The notes beneath the pieces were generated by a model, which did not search any database, was not told the DNA's origin, and saw nothing but the letters and a program-made list of their open reading frames with translations. A stretch of DNA of 64,000 nt from Gari tellinella (taxonomy: Eukaryota > Mollusca > Bivalvia > Cardiida > Psammobiidae), in NCBI GenBank assembly GCA_922989275.2, contig OV277858.1, positions 2,728,001 to 2,792,000 on the forward strand, read 5' to 3'. Shown here piece after piece: positions 21,718 through 32,604 of this stretch. Position numbers and translations under genes: made by a program. Every line of letters starts with the position of its first letter. The stretch's first letter is position 1.

Positions 21718-22004
21718 TCCATGCCCGTGGGATTGTGATACTTAATTTGTTTATCATATTTTTTCCGTAAGAAATTCATCTTATTTTTCACATGGGGAGT
21801 TCCATCCATTCCATATAAAAAATTATTTTTTTGGGTATCATATCAGGAATTGCTCAGGCCGAAATCCTATAAATATCAGGATAATATTTGTGTTGCATAA
21901 TAGTTAAAACTGTTTAAAATTTCTCATTAATAATGTGAGTAACCTGCTCATTTTTTCTCATTGAATAACGTCTGTTCTGGTCTGGTTTGTCCCTCCTGTA
22001 TTGC

Positions 22005-22721
22005 ATGGATTGTCTGCAAATCAAAGAGGTTGAAGATTTTTTGAGTAGGGAGCTGAACAGAGAGTTAGTATCAGAGTACGAACGTGTTGTAATCCTGAGC
22101 GACAGCAAGGGAAGATACCTAGAGGCCGAGTTTGGCGACCTACTCCACAAACCTACTGAAGTACTTTGGTGGACCTGTAGTGGCAGGGACACCAAAGCAG
22201 GTGTTAAATACTTGGTGGAGAATATTCACAAAATCAGGGACGGAAAAAAAACTAAAGTATTGTTCTGGCACTTTACATGCAACGTGACTAAAAAAATTGA
22301 CAGACTAATTTTTCCAAGATATACCAACAGTGACGACTTGACCAACTTCATTCAACCACATTTAGATACGTTAGTTACAATTCATCAGACAGAAAAGGAC
22401 ATTGACATTGGGATTTTAGAAACACCGCCAGTATTTACAAGGGAATGGAATAGGGGGAAGGACGCAACAGACTGGGAAATCACCGACGATACGGACCTAC
22501 ATAACCAAATTTCGGACCTTAATGACTTAATAGTTCAGACCAACAGTAATTTGCAATTTCGATCTCCAAGATTCACCATTGACTTTGTCCATAGGAGGAA
22601 AAACAAAAAATCACAAACAAAAATTAAACTTAACCCAATACTCTTAAAGGACGGGGTGCATCCTGTTGGAATTGTGGCAAAAAAATGGTTAGTCAAAATT
22701 CTTCAATCAATCTCTAAGTAG
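22005..22721 (+). CDS. SGNH-hydrolase-like esterase ORF of the CR1-like element
   Basis: 238 codons from the first ATG. Residues about 27-40 read RVVILSDSKGRYLE, where DSKG resembles the block I nucleophile motif (GDS-like) of SGNH hydrolases. Near the C-terminus LKDGVHP gives the block V D-x-x-H pair. Between them the protein has no membrane segment. Esterase modules occur in ORF1 of several CR1-type elements as part of a longer protein; here it is a separate upstream ORF, followed after 22 bases by the hairpin array. The frame is intact, unlike the rest of the element. Catalytic activity is inferred only. Confidence 0.7.
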   Translation: MDCLQIKEVEDFLSRELNRELVSEYERVVILSDSKGRYLEAEFGDLLHKPTEVLWWTCSGRDTKAGVKYLVENIHKIRDGKKTKVLFWHFTCNVTKKIDRLIFPRYTNSDDLTNFIQPHLDTLVTIHQTEKDIDIGILETPPVFTREWNRGKDATDWEITDDTDLHNQISDLNDLIVQTNSNLQFRSPRFTIDFVHRRKNKKSQTKIKLNPILLKDGVHPVGIVAKKWLVKILQSISK

Positions 22722-22743
22722 TTCATTAATAAATATCTCAGCT

Positions 22744-23173
22744 CTCAGTGTGTGACAATCTGATGTACCACTGAGCTAAATTCAATAAATTCCTAGGTAG
22801 TTCAACAAATTAATATCCAAGTTCTCAGTGTGTGACAATCTGATGTACCTCTGAGCCAATTTCAATCTTATTAGGTTTCTGTTGGGTGGAGGAGCGTGTC
22901 TTGTGGTATGCAGTGACTAGATAGTGGCAATAATTAAAAACTAGATAGGGTAGGTTGTCAGGGTGTGTGACAATCAGATGTACCACCTATCCAGTATTGA
23001 AGTAGGAATAATAACCCATACATCCTAATTCTATGGAAACCGTACACAATCTGATGTACCACTGGTTTTTTCAATTAAAATAGTCCTCATGTCTAGTGTG
23101 TGACAATCAGATGTACCACTATCCTAACTAAGTTAAATTATATTCAGTGTGTGACAAACTGTTGTACCACTGA
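22744..23173 (+). other. Array of six covarying hairpins with an invariant 18-nt loop
   Basis: Hairpins (stem 5'/3'): 22,744-22,775 CTCAGTG/CACTGAG; 22,824-22,855 CTCAGTG/CTCTGAG; 22,962-22,987 GGTG/CACC; 23,037-23,068 AAACC/GGTTT; 23,094-23,121 TAGTG/CACTA; 23,144-23,173 TCAGTG/CACTGA. Five of the six have an 18-nt loop of form TGTGACAATCWGATGTAC (the sixth differs at three bases); the fourth uses GTACA/TGTAC instead. Stem sequences differ while pairing is kept. They lie between the esterase stop and the ORF1 start. The first two are part of an 80-bp tandem duplication. Function unknown; candidates are a protein-binding site or control of translation of ORF1. Confidence 0.75.
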
Positions 23174-23178
23174 GATCA

Positions 23179-24696
23179 TTGGAAACCGCTATAAATATGG
23201 CCACAGGGGGCGACTTTGTGCACAGCACCCCTATATCTAAAAAAGAGTCACAAAACAGACAGGCCGGAACAGAGAGACGACTGTCTTTCTTAAATGCTGA
23301 GTATCAGAGACTCAGAGACTCTGAATCTCTAGAAACTTTTAAAAGGACACTGAAAACACACTTCTTCGTGCAAATACATGGACAATAAATGTCATATTGA
23401 CTGTGTATATGTAGAAATATATTTTTATTCCTGACTAGACAGAATTATATTTGTTTTATATAACTGCCAATATGCCATCTTTAAATGTAGTTATGCCTGT
23501 TTTAATGATTTATTTATTTAATTAATTATTTTTATAACGCAATGATTATGCTTTAAACTGTATAGGTAGTCTTATGAAATGTTTATTTTAATTGTTACTC
23601 TCATTTCATGTTTTATTTGTGTTTTTATAATTGTAAAGCACTTTTGAACGTATGATTATATATGAAAAAAGTGCTATATAAATATGGTATATAATAATAA
23701 TAATAATAATAGTATGAGGCCAAAAGAAAAAGACTTTTAAGCCCAGAAAGTAGCAATACATGTGCAAAATGTGATCAGGATTTGAACGAAAATGCAGTTG
23801 AGTGTGAGAACTGCAACATGAAATTCTGTGTTAAATGCACAGGGATGTCTCTGGTTGCTCTGAAAATAATACAAAACGGAGATATTCCGGATTACCATTA
23901 CCATTGTAAGTGGTGTAAAACAACCATGCCAACCCTAGAAAAAATAGACAAGAAGCTTACACTGATGAATAATCAAAACGAGGCAAGACTAAGGGAAATG
24001 GAGGAAAGAATAAGAGGCATTGATATGAAAACGGATGAAAGGATTCATGATAAGATGAAGGATACCAAATCTGAAATCCTGAGTGGTATCGATGACAGAA
24101 TTAGGCAAGTAGTAGACGAAAGAACCAAAGAAATGGATAACAGAAGAAGAAGAGAACTGAACATAATGGTCTTCAACCTGCCAGAAGGTAGAAACTTAGA
24201 AGGATTACATAATAAACAAGAAGACGAGGAAGCCTTGAAATCTATTTCAGAAAGTATAGGATTAGATGACCTTAATATTTTAACTAATTTTAGGCTAGGA
24301 AAGAAATTGCCCAATAAAATTAGACCATTAAAAGTAGTCCTGCACGAACATAAACAAAGGAAATTCCTACTTGAGAACACAAAAGAAATAAAAAATAAAG
24401 CTTCAGGTAACTATAAAAGAGTTGTTTTTTTCAAGGACCTGACGGATGAACAAAGAAAGGAAAGGCGTGATAAAAGAGCAATGAAGGCTAATCCGGAAAC
24501 GGATATGGACCAGGATGATCCAGTTGCTACACCAACCAGAGAGGATAGAGTCTTATCCCAACAGTTAGAAATAACGAGGATCCATAGTGATTTATCGCAT
24601 GAAGCTTTGGATCCCTTCGAGGAGGATACTTTGCTAGAGGATAGCTCTGTACAGGATCAAACTGTTCTGGGGGGTATCCCCATGAACATGGCCTGA
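23179..24696 (+). pseudogene. ORF1 (PHD finger, coiled coil, RRM-like), split by a nested insertion
   Basis: Starts at ATG 23,179 six bases after the last hairpin (a second ATG is at 23,197), reads 43 codons, is interrupted at 23,308-23,710, and resumes in the same frame. Without the insertion the junction reads NAEY-EAKRKR. The resumed part has CAKC, CENC, CVKC and HYHCKWC, a C4HC3-like PHD finger, then an acidic/basic heptad-rich helix (about residues 110-190 of the joined protein), then RELNIMVFNLPE with LTNFRLGK, the RRM-like nucleic-acid-binding core of LINE ORF1 proteins. Ends TGA at 24,694. Such proteins coat the element RNA. Confidence 0.75.
23308..23710 (+). mobile_element. 5'-truncated LINE tail nested in ORF1
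   Basis: Flanked by AGTATCAG (23,300-23,307) and AGTATGAG (23,711-23,718), an 8-bp target duplication with one change. It begins with the C-terminal codons of a reverse-transcriptase ORF (SLETFKRTLKTHFF, stop at 23,386). The 3' region has AAAGCACTTTTGAACG and AAAGTGCTATATAAAT, a hairpin-forming pair usual at L2/CR1-like 3' ends, and the tail is (AAT)n. Length is 403 bases. It must be younger than the host element. Confidence 0.8.
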
Positions 24697-24742
24697 AATG
24701 TGACCGCAACAATGCATGTTAGCAGTGGACTCGGTCATGTGA

Positions 24743-27742
24743 CCAAGCCTAAATGTGGTCAATGAGTGTTTTAAAGATGTAAATACGGGTAAAAGTTTTA
24801 AAATTCTTCAAAGTCATGCCATTAAGTATTCCAGAGACAGACTCAAAGTATTATATACTAATGCTGAATTGGACTGTATTACAAAAGAGACTAAATCTGA
24901 CATTCTGGCAATCACAGAAGTATTTCCAAAATTCTCAAGAAATCCCTGCAAACAGGAGGAAATTTATAAACTCCAAGACTATAAAATGTTTTTGTCTAGC
25001 CCAGAAAAAGGGAGAGGTATAGCCTTATACATTAATAAGAACTTAAAGGCAAGTGAAATTGATTTTGAAATCGAGTTTAAGGAGTCACTATGGATTGAAA
25101 TTCTAATGGCTGAAAATGAGAAATTACTTATAGGGTGTATATACAGAAGCCCAAATAGTGACGACAGAAATAACGATAAATTATTAGAACTGTTGAAAAT
25201 AGCTAATGAAAGAACATATTCAAATATTTTAGTGATAGGAGACTTCAATTTCAGAGAAATTAACTGGGACTTGTGGTCTACTGATAAGGGGCCAAATCAT
25301 ATAGATTTTAGATTCTTGGAGGGTGTGAAGGACCTGTATTTGCATCAACATGTTAAAGAATTCACCAGATTCAGAGAGGGAAATAAACCTTCATTACTAG
25401 ACTTGATTTTCACAAATGAAGAAAACATGATTGATGAAATCAGCTTTAAACCTGGGATTGGTAAAAGTGACCATGTGGTTATAGATTTTGAATTGATATG
25501 TAAAACAGTTTGTAAGAGTGATATCTCTCCAAAATATCAGTATAGGAGGGGAAATTACAATTCCATTTCTAGTGAACTGGAAAAAACAGATTGGGGAAAA
25601 CTAGAAGACATAGGGGTTCAGATGGCTTGGGAGTTATTAGCAGAACAAATTTCCATTTTGATAGAAAAAAACATTCCATTAAGCTCTAACTCTGCAAGGC
25701 ATAAGAACCCATATGTTGATAGTGAAACCAAGGCTGCCATTAAGAAAAAGCACACAAAATGGGTGAAATACTCTCACTGTAGAAATCACTTAACGTTTAA
25801 GGAATATAAAGAAGCAAGAAACAGGGTAAGTTATCACATCAGGAAATCTAAATATAAATATGAAAAAAATATTGCTGAAAATGTCAAAACTAATCCAAAA
25901 CAATTTTGGAAATATGTCCGATCGAAAACAAAAACACCTTCAGGAGTTGATACTATTGAAATAGATGGAGTAAATGTAGAGGATAACACAAAAATAGCGG
26001 AGGCCTTTAACAATTATTTTGTATCAGTATTCACATTAGAAGTTACACCAATTCCAAAAGCGTAGGTCAAAACAGAAATTCTACTTTGTGATTTGGACTT
26101 GTCTGAGGATGCAGTTTTATCTGTCATACAGCAAATTAACCCAAATAAGGCTCAGGGACCTGATGGTATTCACCCAAAGGTATTATATGAGTGCAGGAAT
26201 TCATTAGTGAAGCCATTACATATGTTGTTCAGCAAATCTATCATAGAGGGTAAACTCCCTAAAGAATGGAAGCATGCAAACGTAAGCACGATATATAAGG
26301 CAGGTAAAAAACAAAAGGTAGAAAATTACAGGCCAATAAGCGTCACCTCAATTTGTTGTAGGGTAATGGAAAAATTAGTCAGAAACGCAATAGTGGAACA
26401 TTTAGAATGTAATAATCTCTTATCAAGTTATCAACATGGTTTTAGGTCTAGACGTTCATGTATAACGCAACTATTAGAGTGCATAGAAGAGTGGTCTACT
26501 GCAATAGATGAGAGTAAGGAAATTGACATCATTTACTTAGACTTCAAATCAGCTTTCGATAAGGTTCCACATAAAAGACTCTTGGAAAAAATTCATTGTT
26601 TTGGAATTAGGGGCAAAATATATAAATGGTTAGAGAACTTCCTTGAGGATAGGTTTTAAAGAGTAGTCGTAGGGGGAGATAAATCATCATGGCAGAGAGT
26701 TACCAGTGGAGTTCCTCAAGGAAGTGTGTTAGGGCCAGTTTTGTTCCTGATTTATATCAATGACCTGCCTGATATTATTGATATGACACTCAAGCTTTTT
26801 GCTGATGACACCAAATTATATTCTATACATAATAATCCAGAAGATGAGGATAGGTTACAAAATAGTATTTTCGATGCTTGTTCCTGGTCAAAGAAATGGC
26901 AAATGACCTTTAACACTAAGAAGTGCAAATCGATGCACATTGGTAGGACTAGTGCAAGTGAATATTTCATGAAATCCACAAACGATAACATAGTCAAAAT
27001 AAATCAAGTTACGCAAGAAAAAGATTTAGGAGTAGAGTTTGACTGCAAGTTAAAGTTTGATAAACACATATATTTAAAGATAAACAAAGCAAACAGTATT
27101 TTGGGATTAATCGCTAAAACATTCACATGTGTAACAGGAGACATGTTCCTCCACCTATACAAGGCACTAGTTAGACCGCATCTAGAGTATGCTTCATCAA
27201 TATGGTCGCCACACTATAAGAAATACAGGATAGCAATAGAAAATGTTCAGCGCCGTGCAACTAGATTATTAAAGAATATGGAAGGTCGTAGTTACAGTGA
27301 GCGGTTGAGGCAACTTGGCATTCCAACCCTGGAGTACAGGAGGGACAGAGCAGATCTGATACAGACATACAAATTACTAAATGGTTTAGATGTAACTTCT
27401 GTAGATTTACTTAAACTAAAAGGTGACACCAGTACTAGAGGTAACAAACTCAAACTATGTAAACCTAGAGCAAGAACTGAGCTAAAAAGGGGGGTGTTTA
27501 GTCATAGAGTAGTGGATAAATGGAACTCCCTTCCAGATATGGTAGTAGAGGCACCCACTCTTACTACATTTAAATCTAGGTTGAATAGTCACTGGGGGGT
27601 CACCTACAAATTTGATGCCAATTGCTACCACCCATACGTAACAGACAAGGGACCCCCTAAGCACTCGGTGAATGCAATGCCCTGGCTAAAGCCCCGATCT
27701 CAATGTCCCGGTGCTGGCCCCGGTACGTCCCGGTTGAGATAG
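24743..27742 (+). pseudogene. ORF2: endonuclease and reverse transcriptase with two nonsense codons
   Basis: A single frame from just after a TGA (24,740) to the stop at 27,740-27,742, broken only by TAG 26,063-26,065 and TAA 26,657-26,659. Endonuclease (AP-type) motifs: YTNA, ITEVFP, IYRSPN, GDFNFREINWD and GKSDH. Reverse transcriptase: GPDGIHPKVL, YRPIS, HGFRSRRSC, YLDFKSAFDKV, GVPQGSVLGP, FADDTKLY (about 26,795-26,818). A C-terminal WSPHYKK region follows. No ATG is found at the expected start, so the start codon is lost or translation begins otherwise. The stretch between YTNA and ITEV seems short, hinting at a small in-frame deletion. The protein would nick DNA and copy the RNA at the nick. 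Confidence 0.85.
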
Positions 27743-29757
27743 CCGGTGGACTTGGATGAGCCGGGGGCGGTTTTTATGAAAAAATAAATTGCGATCTCAC
27801 ATTCCCGGTGTCTCCCCTGGTGGAGCACCGGTTATGAAGCCGGACCTTCCTGGTGAGTTTCCAGTTTGGCCCGGCGTAGTTACGGTGCAGGGCCGGTCTG
27901 TTCCCGGTTAACCCCGGTATAATAATAACACGGTGTAACCCCAGCCATCGCCGGTGGTATCTGGATGACCACTGGTGTTGTCCCGATCAACCCCGGTTGT
28001 TCACCGGTGACGTGCCGGTGTTCGCCGGAAAGGACATAAACCGGGGCGGACGTGAATTAGTATCAATTCTCTTTTGTCTCTCGGGGTATATGAGATGAAA
28101 TACAAAGGAAATGCAATAAAACAGAACATAATAATGTTGTAGACTGTTCAAACTTCATTTTAATATGAGTTTCAAACAGTTTGCCCGGCGTCTGATCTGG
28201 TTACATACTGTTTGTTACAATGACTTTAGCCTGAAGCCGTTTATTTATAGAGAAAAACTTTCGTTTTTAAATATTAGATTTACCCTATACAATAGAGAGG
28301 ACGATATTATTTCCTATTTAAACACAGACGAAACAGAAACGCTAAAAATAAAATGTAGTAATCTGCATTTTTAGCTCACCTGAGCCAAAGGCTCAAGGTG
28401 AGCTATTGGGATGGCCCTGTGTCCGGCGTCCGTCGTCGTCCGTCGTCGTTAACAATTGCTTCAAATGACATCTCCTCCTATACCGCTTGACAGAATTCAA
28501 CCAAACTTTACAGAAATGTTCCTTGGATCAAGCTCTTTCAAATTTGTTCAAAGAATTAAAAACAATGCAGAAACCAAAGTGAAAAAATAAGGAAATCTTT
28601 AAAAATCTTCTTCTCAAAAACTGCAAGGGCCAGAGCTTAGATATTTGGCACACAGCATCATCTACAGGTCCTCTATCAAGTTTGTTCAAATTATGTCCCT
28701 GGGGTCAAAATTGGCCCCGCCCCGGGGGTCACAGTTTTACATAGAGTTATATAGTGAAATATTCAAACGTCTTCTTCTCTGAAACTAATATGGCCAGAGC
28801 TTTGATACTCGGCATGGTGACACTTCTAGATGTCCTCTACATATTTTGTTCAAATGGTTCCGGTCGGTTGCATAAGTAGGTCACAGGAGCTAAAAATAGA
28901 TTTTTTCAATGAAAACTTAAAAAATCTTCTTGTCTGAAACTACAAGGGCCAGAGCTTAGATATTTGGCACATAGCATCATCTACAGGTCCTCTATCAAGT
29001 TTGTTCAAATTATGTCTCTGGGGTCAAAATTGGCCCCGCCCCGGGGGTCACAGTTTTACATAGAGTTATATAGTGAAATATTCAAACGTCTTCTTCTCTG
29101 AAACTAATATGGCCAGAGCTTTGATATTCATCATGGTGATACTTCTAGATGTCCTTTACATATTTTGTTCAAATGGTTCCGGTCGGTTGCATAAGTAGGT
29201 CACAGGAACTAAAAATAGATTTTTTCAATGAAAACTTAAAAAAAATATTCTTGTCTAAAACCCTAGTATCCTGATCTTAGATATTTGGCACATAGCATCA
29301 TATACAGGGCCTCTATCAAGATTGTTCAAATTATGCCCCTCAGATAAAAAATGACCCCATCCTGGACATAAGTCATTATCTCCATTTTGTCAGTGATTCT
29401 CAGGTGAGCGAAATATGCCCCTTGGGGCTCTTGTTTAAAAAAAAAATCAAATTTATGCTCGCATATTATATACACCCCGGTTGTTCAGGGTAGAGGCCGG
29501 GAGCTGCCCCGGATGTACTGGTAAAGACCCGGCGTTGCTCTAGCATTCCCCTGACCCTGGATGAAACCGGTTCTGGTTTCTGTCCCGGTGACCCCCGGTT
29601 GTATTAAACATTTTAAAGCATCCGGGGAAGTTAGCCGGTGGAAGCTGGTCGATCCAGGATCGAGCTGGGCGCCGCCAAGGTTGTACTCCAGGTGACTGCC
29701 GGTTTGCTAAACCGGGACTCACGGGGACCCAAACCTGGACAGTGAGATCGTGGCTTA
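27681..29757. mobile_element. CCGG-rich foldback element, copy B, with nested insertion
   Basis: Same block as 1,731-2,690, with the inverted ends GCTAAAGCCCCGATCTCA and (minus strand) CTTAAGCCACGATCTCACTG. It is enlarged by the Helitron-like element at 28,373-29,433 in its AT-rich middle. It keeps about 53 bases (near 28,202-28,255) missing from A. Directly adjoins the ORF2 stop, so it could be the CR1-like 3' UTR instead. Confidence 0.5.
28373..29433 (+). mobile_element. Helitron-like element, AGCTCACC family (GAGCC/GGCTC subfamily), copy B only
   Basis: Copy A shows the empty site: GCATTTTTAAAAAAAA. Inserted: AGCTCACCTGAGCC-aaa-GGCTCAAGGTGAGCT hairpin, a CGTCCGTCGTCG tract, two and a half core units of about 300 bases (GGGCCAGAGCTTAGATATTT, GGTCACAGGAGCTAAAAATA), subterminal CAGGTGAGCGA, and the 3' hairpin GCCCCTTGGGGC then TCTTGTT. 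No target duplication. Confidence 0.8.
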
Positions 29758-30037
29758 AGCATCAGCTACGGGCTAATCCTAGCGTATTACAGTCTGGTTT
29801 GTTTGCTGTTAACTGAATTAGCAACATCACTTTTTGTCATAAAACAGTTAAATATAGATTTGAGAAGAACTTATTACAAACCATGCCTTATTTATACTAT
29901 GATGAGGTTGACAGGCTATCTCTAGATATGACCAAAAATCGCAGTTAAATGCACTCGGACCCGTACACATTTCTGGTATTTGAGTAGGTTTCCCTGGTCA
30001 AACAATGCAGCGAAAGGGCCATTTTAAAAACAAAATC

Positions 30038-31315
30038 AAGAGATCTAGTTCTAGATCTAAAGTTCCGTCCGTCCGCTCGTCCAGCTTGTCCGGAGCATAA
30101 CTTCTAAAGTATAACAGCTATTGACTTCAAACTTCATATACAGATAGATCTTATTGACCAGGAGTGCAGTGCGCCAGAACCATTACTCTGACGTCAGTAT
30201 TTTTGGAGTTATTGCCCTTTGTTATTTTTATCAAATTTAGGCTTGTCAGGAACATAACTTCCAAAGTATAACAGCTATTGACTTCAAACTTCATATACAG
30301 ATAGATCTAATTAACTAGGAGTGCAGTGTGCAAGAACCGTTACTCTGACATCAGTATTTTTGGAGTTATTGCCCTTTGTTGTTACATTTTTACCCAATTT
30401 AGGCTTGTCAGGAGCATTACTTTTAAAGTATAGGAGCTATTGACTTCAAACTTCATATACTGATAAATTTCATTGACTAGGAGTGCAGTCTGCAAGACCC
30501 GTTACTCTGTCATCAGTATTTTTGGAGTTATTGCCCTTTGTTGTCATATTTTTACCCAATTTAGGCTTGTCCGGAGCATAACTTCAAAAGTATAAGAGCT
30601 ATTGACTTTTAACTTCATATACAGATAGATCTCATTGACTAGGAGTACAGGGCGCAAGAAATGTTACTCTGTCATCAGTATTTTTGGAGTTATTGCCCTT
30701 TGTTGTCATATTTTTACCCAATTTAGGCTTGTCTGGAGCATAACTTCAAAAGTATAAGAGCTATTGACTTTAAACTTCATATACAGATAGATCTTATTTA
30801 CTAGGAGTGCAGTGCACAAGAACAATAACTCTGCCATCAGTATTTTTGGTGTTATTGCCCTTTGTTGTTATATTTTTACCCAATTTAGGCTTGTCCGGAG
30901 CATAACTTCCAAAGTATAGAAGCTATTGACCCCAAACTTCATATACAGATAGATCTTATTGACTAGGAGTGCAGTGCACAAGAACCATAACTCTATCATC
31001 AGTATTTTTGGAGTTATTACCCTTTGTTGATATATTTTTTATCCAATTTAGGCTTGTCCAGAACATAACTTCCAAAGTATAAGAGCTATTGACTTCAAAC
31101 TTCATATACAGATAGATCTCATTTATCAGGAGTGCAATGCATATTTTTGGAGTTATTTCCCTTTGTTATTATATTTTTATCCATTTTTTGAGTTGTTGCC
31201 CTTTGTTATTCTTTTCCAAGTTAGGGAGCACACATCAACTTTATCCAGAAACATTTATCTCTTGTGACAAGACCCCACTGGGGGTATGAATCACCATTTG
31301 TGATAGGTCTAGTTT
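30038..31315 (+). mobile_element. Helitron-like element, AGATCTAG family, copy B
   Basis: Counterpart of 2,961-4,257, with seven core units. The hairpin AGATCTAG-TT-CTAGATCT is at 30,041-30,058. A short stretch near 31,140 (AAGAACCTGTACTCTGTC in A) is deleted. Confidence 0.65.
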
Positions 31316-31382
31316 AAATATGTACAGTCATGACTATGAATCGGAAGATATAAATTCTATATTTCATCAAATGGTAGCTTAA

Positions 31383-31625
31383 CTCTTTCCTCCCTGAAAC
31401 CTTAAATGGACAATTCCAGTTTCCATTTTAGTTCAGTCCATTTCTGACTTTTAAGGGTTGTTTTTGTCAGTGATTGGCATTATAACAAACAGTGAAGACC
31501 CTGATCAGAGGGCTCCTTTTGGAGCCCTCTGATCTGGGTCTTCACTGTTTGCACAGAACAAGTATACTATTCATGTGTACACTGTTTGAAAACGACGCCT
31601 ATAGGCGTGACTAGATTTCAAAGGG
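31383..31625. mobile_element. Second TTAA-targeting MITE, copy B only, at the same TTAA as the A insertion
   Basis: TTAA at 31,379-31,382 and 31,626-31,629. Ends CTCTTTCC and, inverted, CCCTTTGAAA, close to the CCCTTT ends of piggyBac elements. Inside is a near-perfect hairpin, CAGTGAAGACCC..GAGGGCTCC-TTTT-GGAGCCCTC..GGGTCTTCACTG (31,490-31,552). It is unrelated to the 533-bp element occupying the same TTAA in copy A. Confidence 0.8.
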
Positions 31626-32177
31626 TTAAAGCAGACTGAAAGTAAAGCAGAATGCAGTATATTGCACCTTAAGGCGCGTTCTGCTTTACTTTAAACCTGC
31701 CTAAAGTGGTAATTTATCTTCAAAATATGAAAATATATGTGCAGGGTTAAAGTATAAACTGAAAGACATCCTTTTTGTTGCAGATAAAAGCCAGTCTGGA
31801 CTTGGACACAACCAATGTTAAGGTGAATATTTGTTTACTTTTTAACTGACATAACCTGTTTTCTGTTCTAAAGACAGGTGGTTGTTTAAAGCATGTTGAA
31901 AGTAACACGGAATGCTTGTTACTGCAATGGTACATATACATCCAGGTACGAAGCTTGCAAGGGTAACCATATAGCTGGTTCCCTCATCGAGTTTGGTACC
32001 TGGCATGAGTCATATGATGTATGAAGAACTTGCATTTTGTGTTGGAAGTTTTGTGTTCCTAAACCAAGCTAATGTGTTTATAGGCCGTAAAGAGGTAAAT
32101 ACAACATTATTTATTGTATTTTCTATGCGATCTATTTTAAGATTGATATTATAAGTTACATGGTATAAAATAATTTA

Positions 32178-32279
32178 GGCAGGGTGAATTGGCTTGTATG
32201 ACGGTTTTGGATTCCGAATTTCCTGAACGCGAAGGAAATAAGGAATCCAAAACGGTCATACAAGGCCATACACCCTGCC
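32178..32279. mobile_element. Intact 102-bp palindromic foldback, copy B
   Basis: Ends GGCAGGGTG / CACCCTGCC; the arms are complementary almost to the 10-nt centre (TGAACGCGAA). The intact closure shows B is ancestral here and A carries the deletion. Confidence 0.8.
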
Positions 32280-32604
32280 AAAATGCCGTGTAACAAATTT
32301 GCAACTACTGTCACGAAACTTCATATGCTGATGCGCCTCAATGGGTAGACCATAATGCATTGCAGTTTGGTGACCAATACCTTTGACCTTGACCTCTAGG
32401 GTCAACATTAAAGTAAAAGTCTGTGCTGAGCAAACTGCACCAATAGTAATGAAACTTCAGGAGCTCATGCGCCTCAATGACAACAATGTATCAAGGTTTG
32501 GTGACTTTAACCTTGACCCCTAGGGTCAGTGTTATGGTTTTCTGTTAAAAGTGTGTTATTAGTTTACAGGAGTTGAGCTTCTTAATCTTTGATTTCCCAT
32601 TCTG

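Larger units (their letters stand above)
21664..27742 (+). mobile_element. CR1-like non-LTR retrotransposon, nearly full length but inactivated
   Basis: Order: 5' hairpin, SGNH-esterase ORF, hairpin array, ORF1 (PHD finger, coiled coil, RRM-like), ORF2 (endonuclease, reverse transcriptase). Esterase and PHD modules are known companions of CR1-type elements. Damage: a nested LINE tail splits ORF1 and there are two nonsense codons in ORF2. The true 5' end lies somewhere between 21,440 and 21,664. The 3' end is uncertain because a CCGG-rich block follows immediately. The last 105 bases recur at 1,687, the start of copy A. Confidence 0.85.

Noticed and set aside
24045..24380. 111-aa minus-strand frame inside ORF1
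   Set aside because: Shadow of the coiled-coil coding region on the other strand.
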